A stretch of 64,000 nt of DNA, taken from NCBI RefSeq assembly GCF_014836985.1, contig NZ_JACSPU010000001.1:1082833-1146832 (forward strand). The letters are read 5' to 3'. The position numbers and the translations under genes are program-made. Source of the stretch: Planococcus wigleyi (GTDB lineage: Bacteria > Bacillota > Bacilli > Bacillales_A > Planococcaceae). Positions 25,206 through 34,143 of the stretch are shown piece after piece. The notes beneath the pieces were generated by a model. The model made no database searches. It was not told the DNA's origin and was given only the letters and a program-made list of their open reading frames with translations. Numbering within the stretch: position 1 is the first letter of the stretch; every line of letters starts with the position of its first letter.

Positions 25206-25712
25206 GTGTCAAAAATTAAAATTACTATAGAAGCTTTAAAAAGCCGATTGGATTCGAACGGCCTTCTGGAAGTTCAACAGGAAGAGGGCTATGTAGACAA
25301 AATGAAAGTGGTTTTCAATCCGCCAGCAACCAAAGAGGAACTACAGAAATTGACGTTTGCTGTACCAAAAGACTATGAAGAATTTCTACGGCTGCACAAT
25401 GGTGGGCTTCTGATTACCCATCCTGAATATGGTGGGGGATTTGAACTTTTTACTGTAGATGAAGTTTTAGAACACAGAGCTATCCCTGGCTATGACTATC
25501 CTGATAACTGGTTTCCAATAGCTTATGGATATGATGGCTGTTATTTGATCGTGACGGACAAAATGGTAGGCAATGGCTATCTTTACGTAATGGATACCGG
25601 CTACAACTTCGAAGATAATATGTTTATCGGTATGACCTTTGAGGACTGGCTTGAGAAAATTATCATTGCACAAGGAACAAAATTCTGGGAATGGGGATTC
25701 ATCATTCCGTAA
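25206..25712 (+). CDS. SMI1/KNR4 (SUKH) family protein
   Basis: The 168-residue protein shows the SUKH pattern: PPATKEELQKLTFAVPKDYE near 38-57, FLRLHNGG near 60, GGGFELFTVDEVLE near 75-90, PIAYGYDGCYLIV near 103-116 and a final MTFEDWLEKII. SUKH proteins are often immunity proteins against polymorphic or contact-dependent toxins, but many are solitary. No toxin gene is adjacent here, so this one may be an orphan immunity protein. GTG start at 25206 with AAGAGGGGGA upstream. Confidence 0.85.
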   Translation: MSKIKITIEALKSRLDSNGLLEVQQEEGYVDKMKVVFNPPATKEELQKLTFAVPKDYEEFLRLHNGGLLITHPEYGGGFELFTVDEVLEHRAIPGYDYPDNWFPIAYGYDGCYLIVTDKMVGNGYLYVMDTGYNFEDNMFIGMTFEDWLEKIIIAQGTKFWEWGFIIP

Positions 25713-25767
25713 CCAATGGATCAAATAGACTCTGAACGACTACCGGTAGTTAAATTAAAACTGAGAT

Positions 25768-26190
25768 TTATTTTAATCTTTGTTGGGATAAGTAGTTGAA
25801 ATCAGCTTCTTCTAAAAGAGGAAGCTTTTTATCGGTATGTACTTTGACTAATAATTGTTGAACATATTCCTGTATGGCAAGCATATGATAAGGGAAATCA
25901 AAGTGGAATTCCTCTTCTACTGGCAAGACCTCCATGACATACGAACAATTGTATTTCATCCCTAGAAGGTCATCATTAAAACTTAAGACGTCCTCATAAG
26001 AAGATGCAGACAACTCAAAATCAGAAACTAAATAGATGGAAATTTTATTGCCTTCTTTCGAATTTGCTGATTTTCTTTCATCAATGTATAACAAAAAAGC
26101 TGTTCTTTCAGTGTGATTCATTTCAATCTGAAAGAATTCTACTTCGTTCAATCTGAGCAGCCTAATAAATCTGGTATGTAATACTCTCAA
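25768..26190 (-). CDS. Hypothetical protein, 140 residues
   Basis: The product is soluble and mixed alpha/beta, with no membrane segment, signal peptide or recognised motif. Its middle is acidic (ELSASSYEDVLSFNDD) and it ends in helices. The TTG at 26190 has AAGGAG eleven bases upstream; spacing is a little long. It faces the SUKH gene tail to tail. Function unknown. Confidence 0.5.
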   Translation of the reverse strand: MRVLHTRFIRLLRLNEVEFFQIEMNHTERTAFLLYIDERKSANSKEGNKISIYLVSDFELSASSYEDVLSFNDDLLGMKYNCSYVMEVLPVEEEFHFDFPYHMLAIQEYVQQLLVKVHTDKKLPLLEEADFNYLSQQRLK

Positions 26191-26274
26191 TTTGCCGCCA
26201 ACTCCTTCTTATTAACCTGATCAACTTTTTATATAAGTTTTTATAAAATGGATTTAAATTTTCAATTAAAAGAT

Positions 26275-26321
26275 GCTGTCCCTAAAAGTCATTGTTCAAG
26301 ACTTTTTTGGGACAGCTCTTT
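26275..26321 (-). terminator. Terminator of the RDD gene
   Basis: GCTGTCCC (26275-...) and GGGACAGC (26309-26316) form a stem with an inner AAAAGTC/GACTTTT pairing. T-rich flanks lie on both sides, so it may also act on the plus strand. Confidence 0.8.
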
Positions 26322-26336
26322 TTGTGTTGAGTCATT

Positions 26337-26723
26337 TCAAACTTCTTTAACCACGGTTTCTGCGTATACATCATGAGGAAATTTTGCTCCGGTAGTATTG
26401 TATTTTTTCGGGTTTTTTAAATAGATCAGTGAACTTAAGGTATCCCGGTGAACCATTCGTTTCACAATCTGTTTCGGTGTCAGTTCTTCACCGGATTCAC
26501 TCAGAATTTGGATGCCCGCTGCTTTTTGTCCAATGGTTTGTCCGCTTTTCCGCATCTGTACATATTCCAACCCATATAGGACCACTGCCGGTGCAACTAC
26601 CGTTTGGAAAAAACTATTTTTCACTTTCTTTTTTACTGCCTGTTCTACAGCCGCAGAAACTGCTGTGGAAATTGCTGTATCAATCAAAATGCCTTTTACT
26701 CTCTTTTTCATTAGCTTGTCCAT
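26337..26723 (-). CDS. RDD-family-like small membrane protein
   Basis: The 128-residue protein has an N-terminal KRVKGILIDTAI segment, a hydrophobic region around residues 40-55, and QTIGQKAAGIQILSESGEEL followed by TPKQIVKRMVHRD. These parts correspond to RDD proteins, in which an Arg-Asp-Asp-like start and a G-x-T-x-G-K-K-x-x-G-I-x-V segment are typical. It is shorter than usual, and the first helix is more polar than in canonical members. Role unknown; RDD proteins are often membrane transport or stress-associated. Confidence 0.65.
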   Translation of the reverse strand: MDKLMKKRVKGILIDTAISTAVSAAVEQAVKKKVKNSFFQTVVAPAVVLYGLEYVQMRKSGQTIGQKAAGIQILSESGEELTPKQIVKRMVHRDTLSSLIYLKNPKKYNTTGAKFPHDVYAETVVKEV

Positions 26724-26823
26724 TCAATTCATCCTTTCTTATCTTACTTTATCGGATTCTTTAATCAGTAATTCCAGTAGAGAAAAAGTTAACCCGCATT
26801 TTCGAATGAGAGATAGTGGGGAA

Positions 26824-27516
26824 TCATCCTTGCGGCATTGTATAAACTTCCTCAAAAGGCTGCACCACAACAAAACCATTACCCGAAAACTTCATCTGAA
26901 CGGATTCACCGCTGCCTCTGCCAAACAGGCTTTTCAGCTGAATGTCTGTGACAAATTCAGGTTCTAGGTTCCCTGACCACGCAACTGTGGCATTCGGATC
27001 TGTGAATACGGGTCTGTCAGGCGTCACGAGCAAGGTGAGCGGCTCGTAGTGGGAGGTGAAAGCGACAAGTCCTTTGCCTTCCAGCCGTACATTGAAGAGC
27101 CCACCAGCCATCATTCCAGCGACGCGGCGCATGAGTTTGATGTCCCAATCCAGGCCGTCTTGAAAAGCGAGCAGATCATTTCCGTTGATGAAGATGCTTT
27201 CGCCTTCCAAATCCAATATGGTGATTTTTTTGCCTCGATCGGCTAGATAAAGTTTGCCGTTCCCGTTCGCCTTCATTAGCTGTGCACCTTCTCCAGTGAA
27301 AGCTTTTTTAACGAATTTACCTAGCCCATGTTCAAGCATGCCTTCGCGTTCGAATTTGATGTTTCCTTCATAAGAAATCATTGATCCTGCTTTTGCCCAG
27401 ACCAGCCCGTTCAGGTTCACTTCCAATAACCGATCCGTCTCCAGCTCAAAAAATTCACGAGCGCTTTCATCTTGCTGTGTGGTTTGTACAAATTGATGGA
27501 TGGAGTACTTCGACAT
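26824..27516 (-). CDS. AIM24 family protein
   Basis: The 230-residue beta-rich protein fits the AIM24 family: FFELETDRLLEVNLNGLVWAKAGSMISYEG near residues 22-51, GNGKLYLADRGKKITILDLEGESIFINGNDLLAF at about 85-118, then LFNVRLEGKGLVAFTSHYEPLTL. The family was named from a mitochondrial protein; bacterial members are cytoplasmic and of unknown role, although some are linked to stress. ATG at 27516 with GAAAGGAGA upstream. No operon partner in range. Confidence 0.85.
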   Translation of the reverse strand: MSKYSIHQFVQTTQQDESAREFFELETDRLLEVNLNGLVWAKAGSMISYEGNIKFEREGMLEHGLGKFVKKAFTGEGAQLMKANGNGKLYLADRGKKITILDLEGESIFINGNDLLAFQDGLDWDIKLMRRVAGMMAGGLFNVRLEGKGLVAFTSHYEPLTLLVTPDRPVFTDPNATVAWSGNLEPEFVTDIQLKSLFGRGSGESVQMKFSGNGFVVVQPFEEVYTMPQG

Positions 27517-27755
27517 GACAATTTCTCCTTTCAGTGATTACTAGTATGTACGTTTGAGAAAGAAAATGGTTCCAACGTGAAGAGTGATTGATAGGAATGC
27601 TTGAACATATGATGTGAGTTATGCAACAGAATCTAATATCTTAGAAGCCGAATTTGGGCGTCACGGCTCGTTGTTGCTTTTATAAATAAAGGACTTTGTT
27701 CGTCTGGAAAAGAATTAGTAGTAGATCAGTAAACCAGAAGAGGAGGTCTGAATAG

Positions 27756-28640
27756 ATGGAAAACGTTAAAGAAGGATTTATCCCGGTTACGGGAGGGAAT
27801 GTCTGGTACCAGATCAGCGGCAATGGCCCTGGCATCCCGTTATTAGTACTTCACGGTGGACCGGGATCGAAAAGCAGTGACAGTGATCCGCTCCGGCAAT
27901 TGGGGACAGACCGTCCGATAATCCATTATGATCAGCTGGGATGCGGCAAATCGGATCGCCCTGATGACATGGCTTTATAGACGGTAGAGCGCTATGTGGA
28001 AGAGTTGGAACAAGTCATCCAGGAACTTGAACTGAAAGAGTTTCATATACTGGGTCATTCCTGGGGAACCATGCTTTTGGCTGCTTTTTTGTTCAAAAAG
28101 CCGAAAGGGGTCCGAAGCGTTATTTTTTCTGGCCCGGCACTAGATGCGCAAAGATGGGAACGGGACCAGCGGGATTATTTAAAGCAATTTCCAAAAGAAG
28201 TCCAGGAGACAATTGAAATATGCGAACGAAAACAAACGACCGATTCTCCAGAATACAAGCAGGCGGTAAAGGCATTTTATAAACGCCATATGTGCCGCGT
28301 TGAACCCTGGCCAAAAGAGATGGAAGAAGACATGAAAGAGTTAAACCATCAAATTTACAACTTCATGTGGGGAGCGTCTGAGTTCACAGTTACCGGAACG
28401 TTAAAAAACTTCGACGCGACTGGGCGCCTGAAGGAGATTGAAATGCCGGCTTTGTTCACATGCGGCTGGTTTGATGAAGCGACGCCTGAAGCAACGGAGC
28501 ATTATGCCGGGCTGGTTCAAGATGGGGAATTCCATGTGTTTGAAAACAGTTCCCATATGCCGGGAATAGAAGAACCGGAAGCCTATGTAGAGACTGTCCG
28601 CGAGTGGCTGAACCGTCAGGAATTGCGGCCGGGAGCGTAA
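27756..28640 (+). pseudogene. pip: Proline iminopeptidase-like alpha/beta hydrolase, broken by an internal stop
   Basis: The two halves lie in one frame with a single TAG at 27978-27980. The first half has [13 protein letters not shown], the oxyanion-hole loop, and [18 protein letters not shown]. The second has TVERYVEELEQVIQELEL, the nucleophile elbow LGHSWGTMLLAAFL, the late aspartate region CGWFDEATPEA and the histidine in NSSHMPGIEEPE. Relatives carry tryptophan at the stop position, so a TGG-to-TAG change explains it. All catalytic residues remain. AGAAGAGGAGG precedes the ATG. Either a recent pseudogene, a sequencing error, or suppression. Confidence 0.85.
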
Positions 28641-28645
28641 AGAAA

Positions 28646-28685
28646 AAATCACCCAGCAGAGAGATTCCTGTTGGGTGATTTTTGA
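28646..28685 (+). terminator. Terminator after the pip pseudogene
   Basis: AAATCACCCAGCAG pairs with CTGTTGGGTGATTT with one bulge; TTTTTG follows. Confidence 0.85.
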
Positions 28686-28961
28686 ATTTACAGACTCACA
28701 GACCCTTGCTGGATGCTAGATTTTTGTGAAAAACCGGCGTATAATTCGAGGTGAAAAATAGCTTATACATAGAAGTGGTTGCCGGATTTTACTGGTTGAA
28801 AGATACTCTTATTTTTTATTCGTATGATTTGCCGCAGGATCCATGGCTTCGTAGTAGCGGAATCGCCATATGCTTTATGTCCATGGAAAAAGTTCCTTGG
28901 TTGGTAATGTGCAGAACTTGCCGCATGCTTTATTTTCCCCTAAAACCGGGAGGTAATGAAA

Positions 28962-29438
28962 GTGGTACAGCAAATGAATAATGCTTTTTCGTTTGCGCAT
29001 GGAGAAGGTGATGCCTATTGGTTCAATGGTACTTTGATGGAAGTAAAAGCAACAGGTCAAGAAACAAATGGCGTTTTCAGTTTGATTGAAGGGCTGCTTC
29101 CGCCTGGATATGAAACGCCGTTGCATGTCAAAAGCAAGGAAGAAGACATGTATTATGTCCTGGAAGGCGAATTGACATTCACAGTTGGAGACAAAATAAT
29201 CCAGGGAAAAGCAGGAACGTTCATATTTGTTCCGCGCCACATCAAGCATAAATTCAAAGTGGAAGGGTCTTCCCCCGCGAAAGTGCTGTTCATGTTTACG
29301 CCTGCTGGGGTGGAACAGTTTTTCATCGAAATGGGCGTACCGGCCGATAACTATGAATTGCCATCGGGACCGGTAAATTTTGATATGGATAAATTTATGG
29401 CAACCGCTCAAAAATACGGCATTGAAGTTATAGGATAA
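28962..29438 (+). CDS. Cupin-domain protein
   Basis: The 158-residue protein is a single-domain cupin. Metal-site motifs include TPLHVKSKEEDMYYVLEGEL near residues 52-71 (histidine plus two glutamates) and GTFIFVPRHIKHKF near 84-97 (second histidine). Such cupins include quercetinase-like and sugar-binding proteins; the substrate is unknown. The GTG at 28962 has GGGAGGT at seven-base spacing; the ATG at 28956 is too close to that ribosome site. Confidence 0.85.
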   Translation: MVQQMNNAFSFAHGEGDAYWFNGTLMEVKATGQETNGVFSLIEGLLPPGYETPLHVKSKEEDMYYVLEGELTFTVGDKIIQGKAGTFIFVPRHIKHKFKVEGSSPAKVLFMFTPAGVEQFFIEMGVPADNYELPSGPVNFDMDKFMATAQKYGIEVIG

Positions 29439-29594
29439 AACAAGGCAAGGCGGTAAGTTCTGCACATTGTCTATAAAGAGAATAGCTTGTGAAATCAAGT
29501 AAATATAACCAGTTTTTACGACAGTAACGATCTGGTGCTGAAGATTCGTGAAGTTGGTTCTGATCGTAAAAAATGCATACTGGATAACTCGTTG

Positions 29595-29636
29595 TTGAAA
29601 TGAAAAAGGACCTCGAAGGGTCCTTTTTCATTTCAA
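29595..29636. terminator. Bidirectional terminator between cupin and GNAT genes
   Basis: A perfect 18-base stem (29595-29612 with 29619-29636) with a six-base loop lies between convergent genes. Its right arm contains the stop codon of the acetyltransferase gene. Confidence 0.9.
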
Positions 29637-30088
29637 CGGATGATCGTTTTGACAACTGACATTTCTTTGCCAAACCGGACACCCTCATCTACAAATCCTA
29701 AACTGGCGTATAGACTATGTGCGCCTTGATTTGCAGGATGGTAACCGACGGCAATCTTTTGCGCCTGCAAGGAACTTACCATGTGGTCAATCATTAAACT
29801 GCTTGCCGTTTTGCCGATTCCTTTGTATTGAAACTGCTTATCGATCATAATGCGATAAATCCAATAAGCATCCAGTTCTTCTGGAACGGAATTGTACATC
29901 AGAAAGCCAACCATGGTATCGCCATCATAGATAGCTAAGGGCTTTAGTGTGGGCTCGAACTTTGATTGCACAATAGAGACTGCATTGGGCTCCATGAATT
30001 GCTTTTGCTCTTCTGCTACTTTCAATTCGCAACAGGTATACCAATTTTCTGCGTCCAGTTGTTTAAGGCTGATAGTTGAGATGCTCAT
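29633..30088 (-). CDS. GNAT acetyltransferase, spermine/spermidine N-acetyltransferase-like
   Basis: The 151-residue protein is a GNAT acetyltransferase. Acetyl-CoA-binding motif A is present as IYRIMIDKQFQYKGIGKTASSLM near residues 75-97, followed by YHPANQGAHSLYASLGF, the strand-helix unit with the catalytic tyrosine area. It resembles B. subtilis BltD/PaiA-type polyamine acetylases, but the substrate is inferred. ATG at 30088 with GAAAGGGGAAAATA upstream; an upstream in-frame start at 30115 has none. Its stop codon sits inside the shared terminator. Confidence 0.85.
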   Translation of the reverse strand: MSISTISLKQLDAENWYTCCELKVAEEQKQFMEPNAVSIVQSKFEPTLKPLAIYDGDTMVGFLMYNSVPEELDAYWIYRIMIDKQFQYKGIGKTASSLMIDHMVSSLQAQKIAVGYHPANQGAHSLYASLGFVDEGVRFGKEMSVVKTIIR

Positions 30089-30303
30089 TATTTTCCCCTT
30101 TCGGAAAGACGGCAATCGCTTTTTTCTTTACTCAGGAATACAGATATGCATTCATTTTATAGAATACTGCCGGTATCTATTCAAACGAGAGGAAATTGCG
30201 TATGGATCTATTATAGCATGCAGACGTTTTTCAACTCTGTCGTTTATTGCCTTATTTCAATGTGCTATGCTGATGTCAATATGAACAAAAGTGAGGGACT
30301 CGA

Positions 30304-31086
30304 GTGGAAAAATCATTGGTCTGCATTACAGCTTACTCCAATAAATTCTGGAAAATAAAAGCTCAAGGCAATTTCTTTATCGTTTCTTATGGAAGAATCG
30401 GGACCCGTGGCTCGATCAATACAAAAGAATTTCCTTCAGAAACGCTATGTCTGAAAGAAGCGAACAGACTGATCGAATCGAAGCTTAAAAAAGGCTACCG
30501 GGAAAGCGAACAACAGGCAGAAGAAGTTTTGGAGGGTTCAATGACAGAAGACCAATTTTGGACCCTGTTGGAAACAGCTCACCGTAAAGGGGATGACCCG
30601 GAAGAACAGATCGAGTGGCTCATTGGAAAATTGGCCAAAAAACCGGTACATGAGATTGTCGGCTTTGATTTCCATTTTAATCAGCAATATGCTAAATCCT
30701 ACACATCTGATTTATGGGCAGCAGCCTTTATCATTATGGGAGGCTGCTCTGATGATTCCTTTGATTATTTCCGTGCATGGCTGATGTTTCTTGGAAAAGA
30801 ACCGTATGAGGGAGCTCTTCAAAATCCCGAAAGCATCCTTCCTTACTTGGAAAGGATGGAAGAGGATGTGCCGGAATTTGAAGATTTCCTGTACTGCGCC
30901 AGTGCGGCGTTTGAGGAAAAAACCGGAATGGATCAAGACGAATACCTCGATTTGTATTGGAAGGTGTCGGGAGACGTATACGTGCAGCCCGAAATGGAGT
31001 TTGATTGGAGAGAAGATGACGGGGAAGGTTTGTTCAAAAAATTTCCGTTGTTGTGGAATGCCTATGGAGAAACTCCTTTAGGTTAA
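30304..31086 (+). CDS. WGR-domain plus DUF4240 protein
   Basis: The 260-residue protein joins two domains. Residues about 1-75 form a WGR-like domain (FWKIKAQGNFFIVSYGRIGTRGS, then TLCLKEANRLIESKLKKGY). Residues about 80-225 match DUF4240 (MTEDQFWTLLETAH, LWAAAFIIMGGCSDDSFDYF, RAWLMFLGKEPYE). WGR domains bind nucleic acid or protein partners. DUF4240 is of unknown function. Start GTG at 30304 with GAGGG upstream. Solitary WGR-DUF4240 proteins occur in scattered bacteria; the role is unknown. Confidence 0.8.
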   Translation: MEKSLVCITAYSNKFWKIKAQGNFFIVSYGRIGTRGSINTKEFPSETLCLKEANRLIESKLKKGYRESEQQAEEVLEGSMTEDQFWTLLETAHRKGDDPEEQIEWLIGKLAKKPVHEIVGFDFHFNQQYAKSYTSDLWAAAFIIMGGCSDDSFDYFRAWLMFLGKEPYEGALQNPESILPYLERMEEDVPEFEDFLYCASAAFEEKTGMDQDEYLDLYWKVSGDVYVQPEMEFDWREDDGEGLFKKFPLLWNAYGETPLG

Positions 31087-31733
31087 AGAATAGAAGTGAT
31101 TAAAAACCTTTTCTCGCATTCTAAACGACAAGATTTGGCGGCTAAACAGCATAACCAGCTGCTTGAATTGGAAGAAAGAGGGCAAATTTTAAGAAAAAAT
31201 TTAGCTTTTTACTTATTTTAGTAAAACATTCTAGAAAGAGTGGTCTTATTGCCAGAAAGCACTCCTGTTTTTAAATGATAACCCGATGGCTCAATAAGAA
31301 GCAGAGAAGATGCAGAAATTAATGCGTCTTCTTTTCTTGTTGATTTAAAAAATCCTTATGGATAAAGGATTTTCGATTCAACAAGATGAGGTGGCTTGGT
31401 TAGTGGAACGGAAAATGTAGATAAATGAACGGATGAAAAACATGATCCATTTTTATTGAAATACAATTACAGAAAATAAAGAAAGTATATAAAAAAAGCT
31501 TTAATGTTTTCTGAATTAAAAGAATTTTCTATAATACTTTACATATTTTATGCTATAGACTAGTCTTAATGTATCGGTAAGGCAAATAAATAACAGGAAA
31601 TAAGGTGATATTTAGGCAGAAAGTACAATGTTAAATTATACAAAATAATATCAAATTATCTGAATAATGATATTTTTATATTTCAATTTAAGAGTTACGA
31701 AAGCATCATAGGGGATGTAAAGGAGTAGTTAGT
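31087..31733. other. Long spacer with a terminator-like hairpin and a doubtful 41-codon frame
   Basis: A frame of 41 codons (GTG 31096 to TAG 31221) has no ribosome site and no recognisable product, so it is not called as a gene. AGAAGATGCA/TGCGTCTTCT (31303-31337) followed by TTTCTT looks like a plus-strand terminator. A smaller AAAATCCTT/AAAGGATTTT hairpin follows near 31347-31372. The rest is AT-rich, with AAAGGAGTAG at the end serving the next gene. Confidence 0.4.
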
Positions 31734-32135
31734 ATGATTATAACAGAGGAACTGGCTGGAACAGCAGAAGCGGTAAGTAAAATTTTGGGTAGCGAAGTGG
31801 AGTGCCAAGATGGAACTTACCAACTGAAAACTAAACGGTCGGTTTACGTGAAAAATAGCAAAGTATTGGATGTCAGTTTGTCCTTGGATTTGGATATTTC
31901 ATTCAGCTTAAGTGATGAAGGACCGGATGGCAGTAACGAAGCGCGTGTTTGTCTGATGCCGGAAGAACTCGCGGCTTTTACGCAAGCGCTGATTGCACAT
32001 CCCTTATATTTCCCCATCAGCTATTCGCAGCACATGACAATGGAATGCGGAATGTATTGTATCCGCTTGACTTCACAAGAGCCTCCGGAAGTATTTGCGG
32101 AACGCCTTGTTGCTGCACTTGATGCACTGGGATAA
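31734..32135 (+). CDS. Hypothetical protein, 133 residues
   Basis: The product is soluble, with alternating strands in its first half (VYVKNSKVLDVSLSLDLDIS) and a C-terminal helix (EVFAERLVAALDALG). The central part holds MPEELAAFTQAL and a histidine/cysteine-containing stretch, YSQHMTMECGMYC. No family is recognised. GTAAAGGAGTAG supports the ATG. The next gene follows after 46 bases, so they may be co-transcribed. Confidence 0.55.
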   Translation: MIITEELAGTAEAVSKILGSEVECQDGTYQLKTKRSVYVKNSKVLDVSLSLDLDISFSLSDEGPDGSNEARVCLMPEELAAFTQALIAHPLYFPISYSQHMTMECGMYCIRLTSQEPPEVFAERLVAALDALG

Positions 32136-32181
32136 AAAAGCATTTGCACAGATAAAAATGGATTAAAGGGGAGAAATGGTC

Positions 32182-32544
32182 ATGGAACAGATCGAACAAT
32201 TTCCTGAACAATCGGTTGGTTATTTTTTTCTGAAATCCAAAGATGTGCACGATGAAAACGGTTGTTCTTTCATTACATTCTTTGCCCGTTTGGCGAAAGA
32301 AATCAGATACGAGAAAGAAGGGAAGATACAGGAACAGGTACAGACAGTATGGGTGGATATAGAGGAAGTCATGCTGGAAAAAGCATCACCGAAAGCAAAA
32401 GCATTGCCGAATGGCATGCAGCGCTATGAACTCACACCAACTGTCTTCCATAGCCTATATCAAGTATCCCAGCAATGCCCTGAAGAGTTATTTACCATCA
32501 CACCTTATCACCGGGAATCCAGCAGTGAGAGATATATCCCATGA
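32182..32544 (+). CDS. Hypothetical protein, 120 residues
   Basis: A soluble protein without a recognised domain. It begins MEQIEQFPEQSVGYFFLKSK, continues through a charged region (RLAKEIRYEKEGKIQEQ), and ends in a proline/serine-rich tail. The ATG at 32182 is favoured over the ATG two codons earlier because AAAGGGGAG is then eight bases away. Its closeness to the preceding unknown gene suggests a two-gene unit. Confidence 0.55.
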   Translation: MEQIEQFPEQSVGYFFLKSKDVHDENGCSFITFFARLAKEIRYEKEGKIQEQVQTVWVDIEEVMLEKASPKAKALPNGMQRYELTPTVFHSLYQVSQQCPEELFTITPYHRESSSERYIP

Positions 32545-32680
32545 GTTTAAACGGGGAAACCTCACAGCGGTTAGTATTTTATTTTAGCTTATCCGTAGTC
32601 GGATAATGCCCTTTTTGCCCCGTATTAAACAGCTTTGCACGCAATTATTATGTGGAACCATACCAAGGAGGATGAATAGG

Positions 32681-32836
32681 ATGACTGTAATGATGAAGGA
32701 AGTAAAAAGAATGGGTAACCCAACTAAATCGTATTTGGAAATTTACAAGGAACATGTAAAGGGCTATAAGGAATACAAAATGCAGAAAGCCGTTCAATCT
32801 TCCAAAAAAGAATTGGCTAAAACCGCTTCAAATTAA
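32681..32836 (+). CDS. Small basic protein, 51 residues
   Basis: The product is helical and strongly basic (KEVKRMGNPTKSYLEIYKEH then VKGYKEYKMQKAV), without membrane segment. AAGGAGG nine bases before the ATG is an excellent ribosome site. It has a dedicated terminator 26 bases after its stop. No family is recognised. Confidence 0.6.
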   Translation: MTVMMKEVKRMGNPTKSYLEIYKEHVKGYKEYKMQKAVQSSKKELAKTASN

Positions 32837-32861
32837 TTCAAGTTCAGCATGTGCATGCAAA

Positions 32862-32900
32862 AAATACAACCTGAAACCAGACCGGTTTCGGGTTGTATTT
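32862..32900 (+). terminator. Terminator after the small basic protein gene
   Basis: A 17-base stem with one G-T pair (32862-32878 with 32884-32900) and a five-base loop. Confidence 0.85.
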
Positions 32901-32935
32901 GTGTATGAAAAAAACGCCCCGAAGGACGTTTTCTA

Positions 32936-33670
32936 TTATCTGCTTCGTATTTTGGACAGCAAGCGCAGTATTTCCAAGTACAGCCAGACCAATGTCACAA
33001 GCAAACCGAAAGCACCATACCATTCAAAATATTTCGGAACCCCTTTATCAGCTGCATTTTCGATAAAGTCAAAATCCAACACCAGGTTCAGCGCGGCGAT
33101 GATGACGATGACCACGCTGATCGCAATGCCGAGCGGCGTCGCTTCGTGGAGATGAGGGATTTGAAAACCGAAAAACCCGCCGATGAACGAAATCAGGTAA
33201 ACCAGGAAAATGGCGCCCGTGGCAGCGGCAATGCCGAGGCGGAAATTCTGTGTCACTTTGATGAGTCCCGATTTATAAACAAGCAATAAACTGAACAGCA
33301 CTCCAATTGTGATCAGGACAGCCTGGAAGACGATGCCGCCGTATTGAGCTTCGTATTGGGCAGACACTGCCCCCAGGAATAATCCTTCCAGCAAAGCGTA
33401 AACAGGTGCTGTAAAAGGAGAGATTTTAGGTATGAAGATTGTCACCAATCCAACGATCAAGCCACCGATGGCTCCAACCAGAATCAACGGCAATACACTG
33501 TTCGGGCTATTGACGAACTGATTCCAGGAATAGACGAACGTTACCAGCAACAGCAATAATAAAATGAATGTTTTATTGACCGTTCCTTGAATGGTCATTT
33601 TTCGGCCAATGTTCGTGTCGTTGAAATTATCGAACGAATCGGCTTTTAAACTCGGGTTTCCACTTCTCAA
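32936..33670 (-). CDS. Bax inhibitor-1/YccA family membrane protein
   Basis: The 244-residue protein has a charged N-terminus ending in IGRKMTIQGTVNKTF, then seven hydrophobic segments and the BI-1/YccA features AALNLVLDFDFIENA near residue 195 and a C-terminal KYFEWYGAFGLLVTLVWLYL. Relatives form calcium-leak channels or modulate membrane proteases. The TTG at 33670 has GCGAGGTGAG at good spacing; the ATG 33 bases upstream lies before that site. Single gene. Confidence 0.85.
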   Translation of the reverse strand: MRSGNPSLKADSFDNFNDTNIGRKMTIQGTVNKTFILLLLLLVTFVYSWNQFVNSPNSVLPLILVGAIGGLIVGLVTIFIPKISPFTAPVYALLEGLFLGAVSAQYEAQYGGIVFQAVLITIGVLFSLLLVYKSGLIKVTQNFRLGIAAATGAIFLVYLISFIGGFFGFQIPHLHEATPLGIAISVVIVIIAALNLVLDFDFIENAADKGVPKYFEWYGAFGLLVTLVWLYLEILRLLSKIRSR

Positions 33671-33807
33671 CTCTCTCACCTCGCATATTTTTCGTAGCAG
33701 CATTTATTATATCCTTTTCATAAACAGAAATACACGATAAAGAGAAGCGCTAATCAATGATAATTTCTTCAACGCCTCTAACCGTTAAATGGGATAAAAC
33801 CGATTAG

Positions 33808-34131
33808 TCAGGCTATAAAATATTCCCGATATGTGAAGAAGGTGAATCCTACTACAAAAATCAAGTACAGGATTGAGCCGATGAAAATATAGGATTTTTC
33901 CGGCACATAAGCTTTCTGTTCCATTCGAATGCCCGTTTGCCCTTGAATCGACATGTCCAACCGGCGGCTGGCCATGCCTCCTTTGGATTTGAAAAAATAA
34001 ATGAGGGCAAGCGCCAGTCCTGCGAAGGGGATAGCCACATCCAGGAAAGCGACGTCAAGCGCAATAGCTGCCAGCCAATTGCCGCCAGCAATCACAAAGA
34101 TGGTGAAAAAGATGATCAGCGTATTTTTCAT
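33808..34131 (-). CDS. Small membrane protein, 107 residues
   Basis: Three hydrophobic segments (about residues 3-20, 25-45 and 80-100) flank a hydrophilic loop with a basic patch (ASRRLDMSIQGQ). The ATG at 34131 has TGGAGGTACAC upstream. Adjacent to, and in the same direction as, the BI-1 gene 138 bases downstream, so co-transcription is possible. Family not assigned. Confidence 0.6.
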   Translation of the reverse strand: MKNTLIIFFTIFVIAGGNWLAAIALDVAFLDVAIPFAGLALALIYFFKSKGGMASRRLDMSIQGQTGIRMEQKAYVPEKSYIFIGSILYLIFVVGFTFFTYREYFIA

Positions 34132-34143
34132 GTGTACCTCCAA

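Noticed and set aside
28751..28981. A 76-codon plus-strand frame before the cupin gene
   Set aside because: It starts at a GTG with only a modest ribosome site, overlaps the cupin start region and has no recognisable product; it may be leader sequence.
31096..31221. A 41-codon frame after the WGR gene
   Set aside because: No ribosome site, no conserved pattern and AT-rich codons; not strong enough for a gene call.
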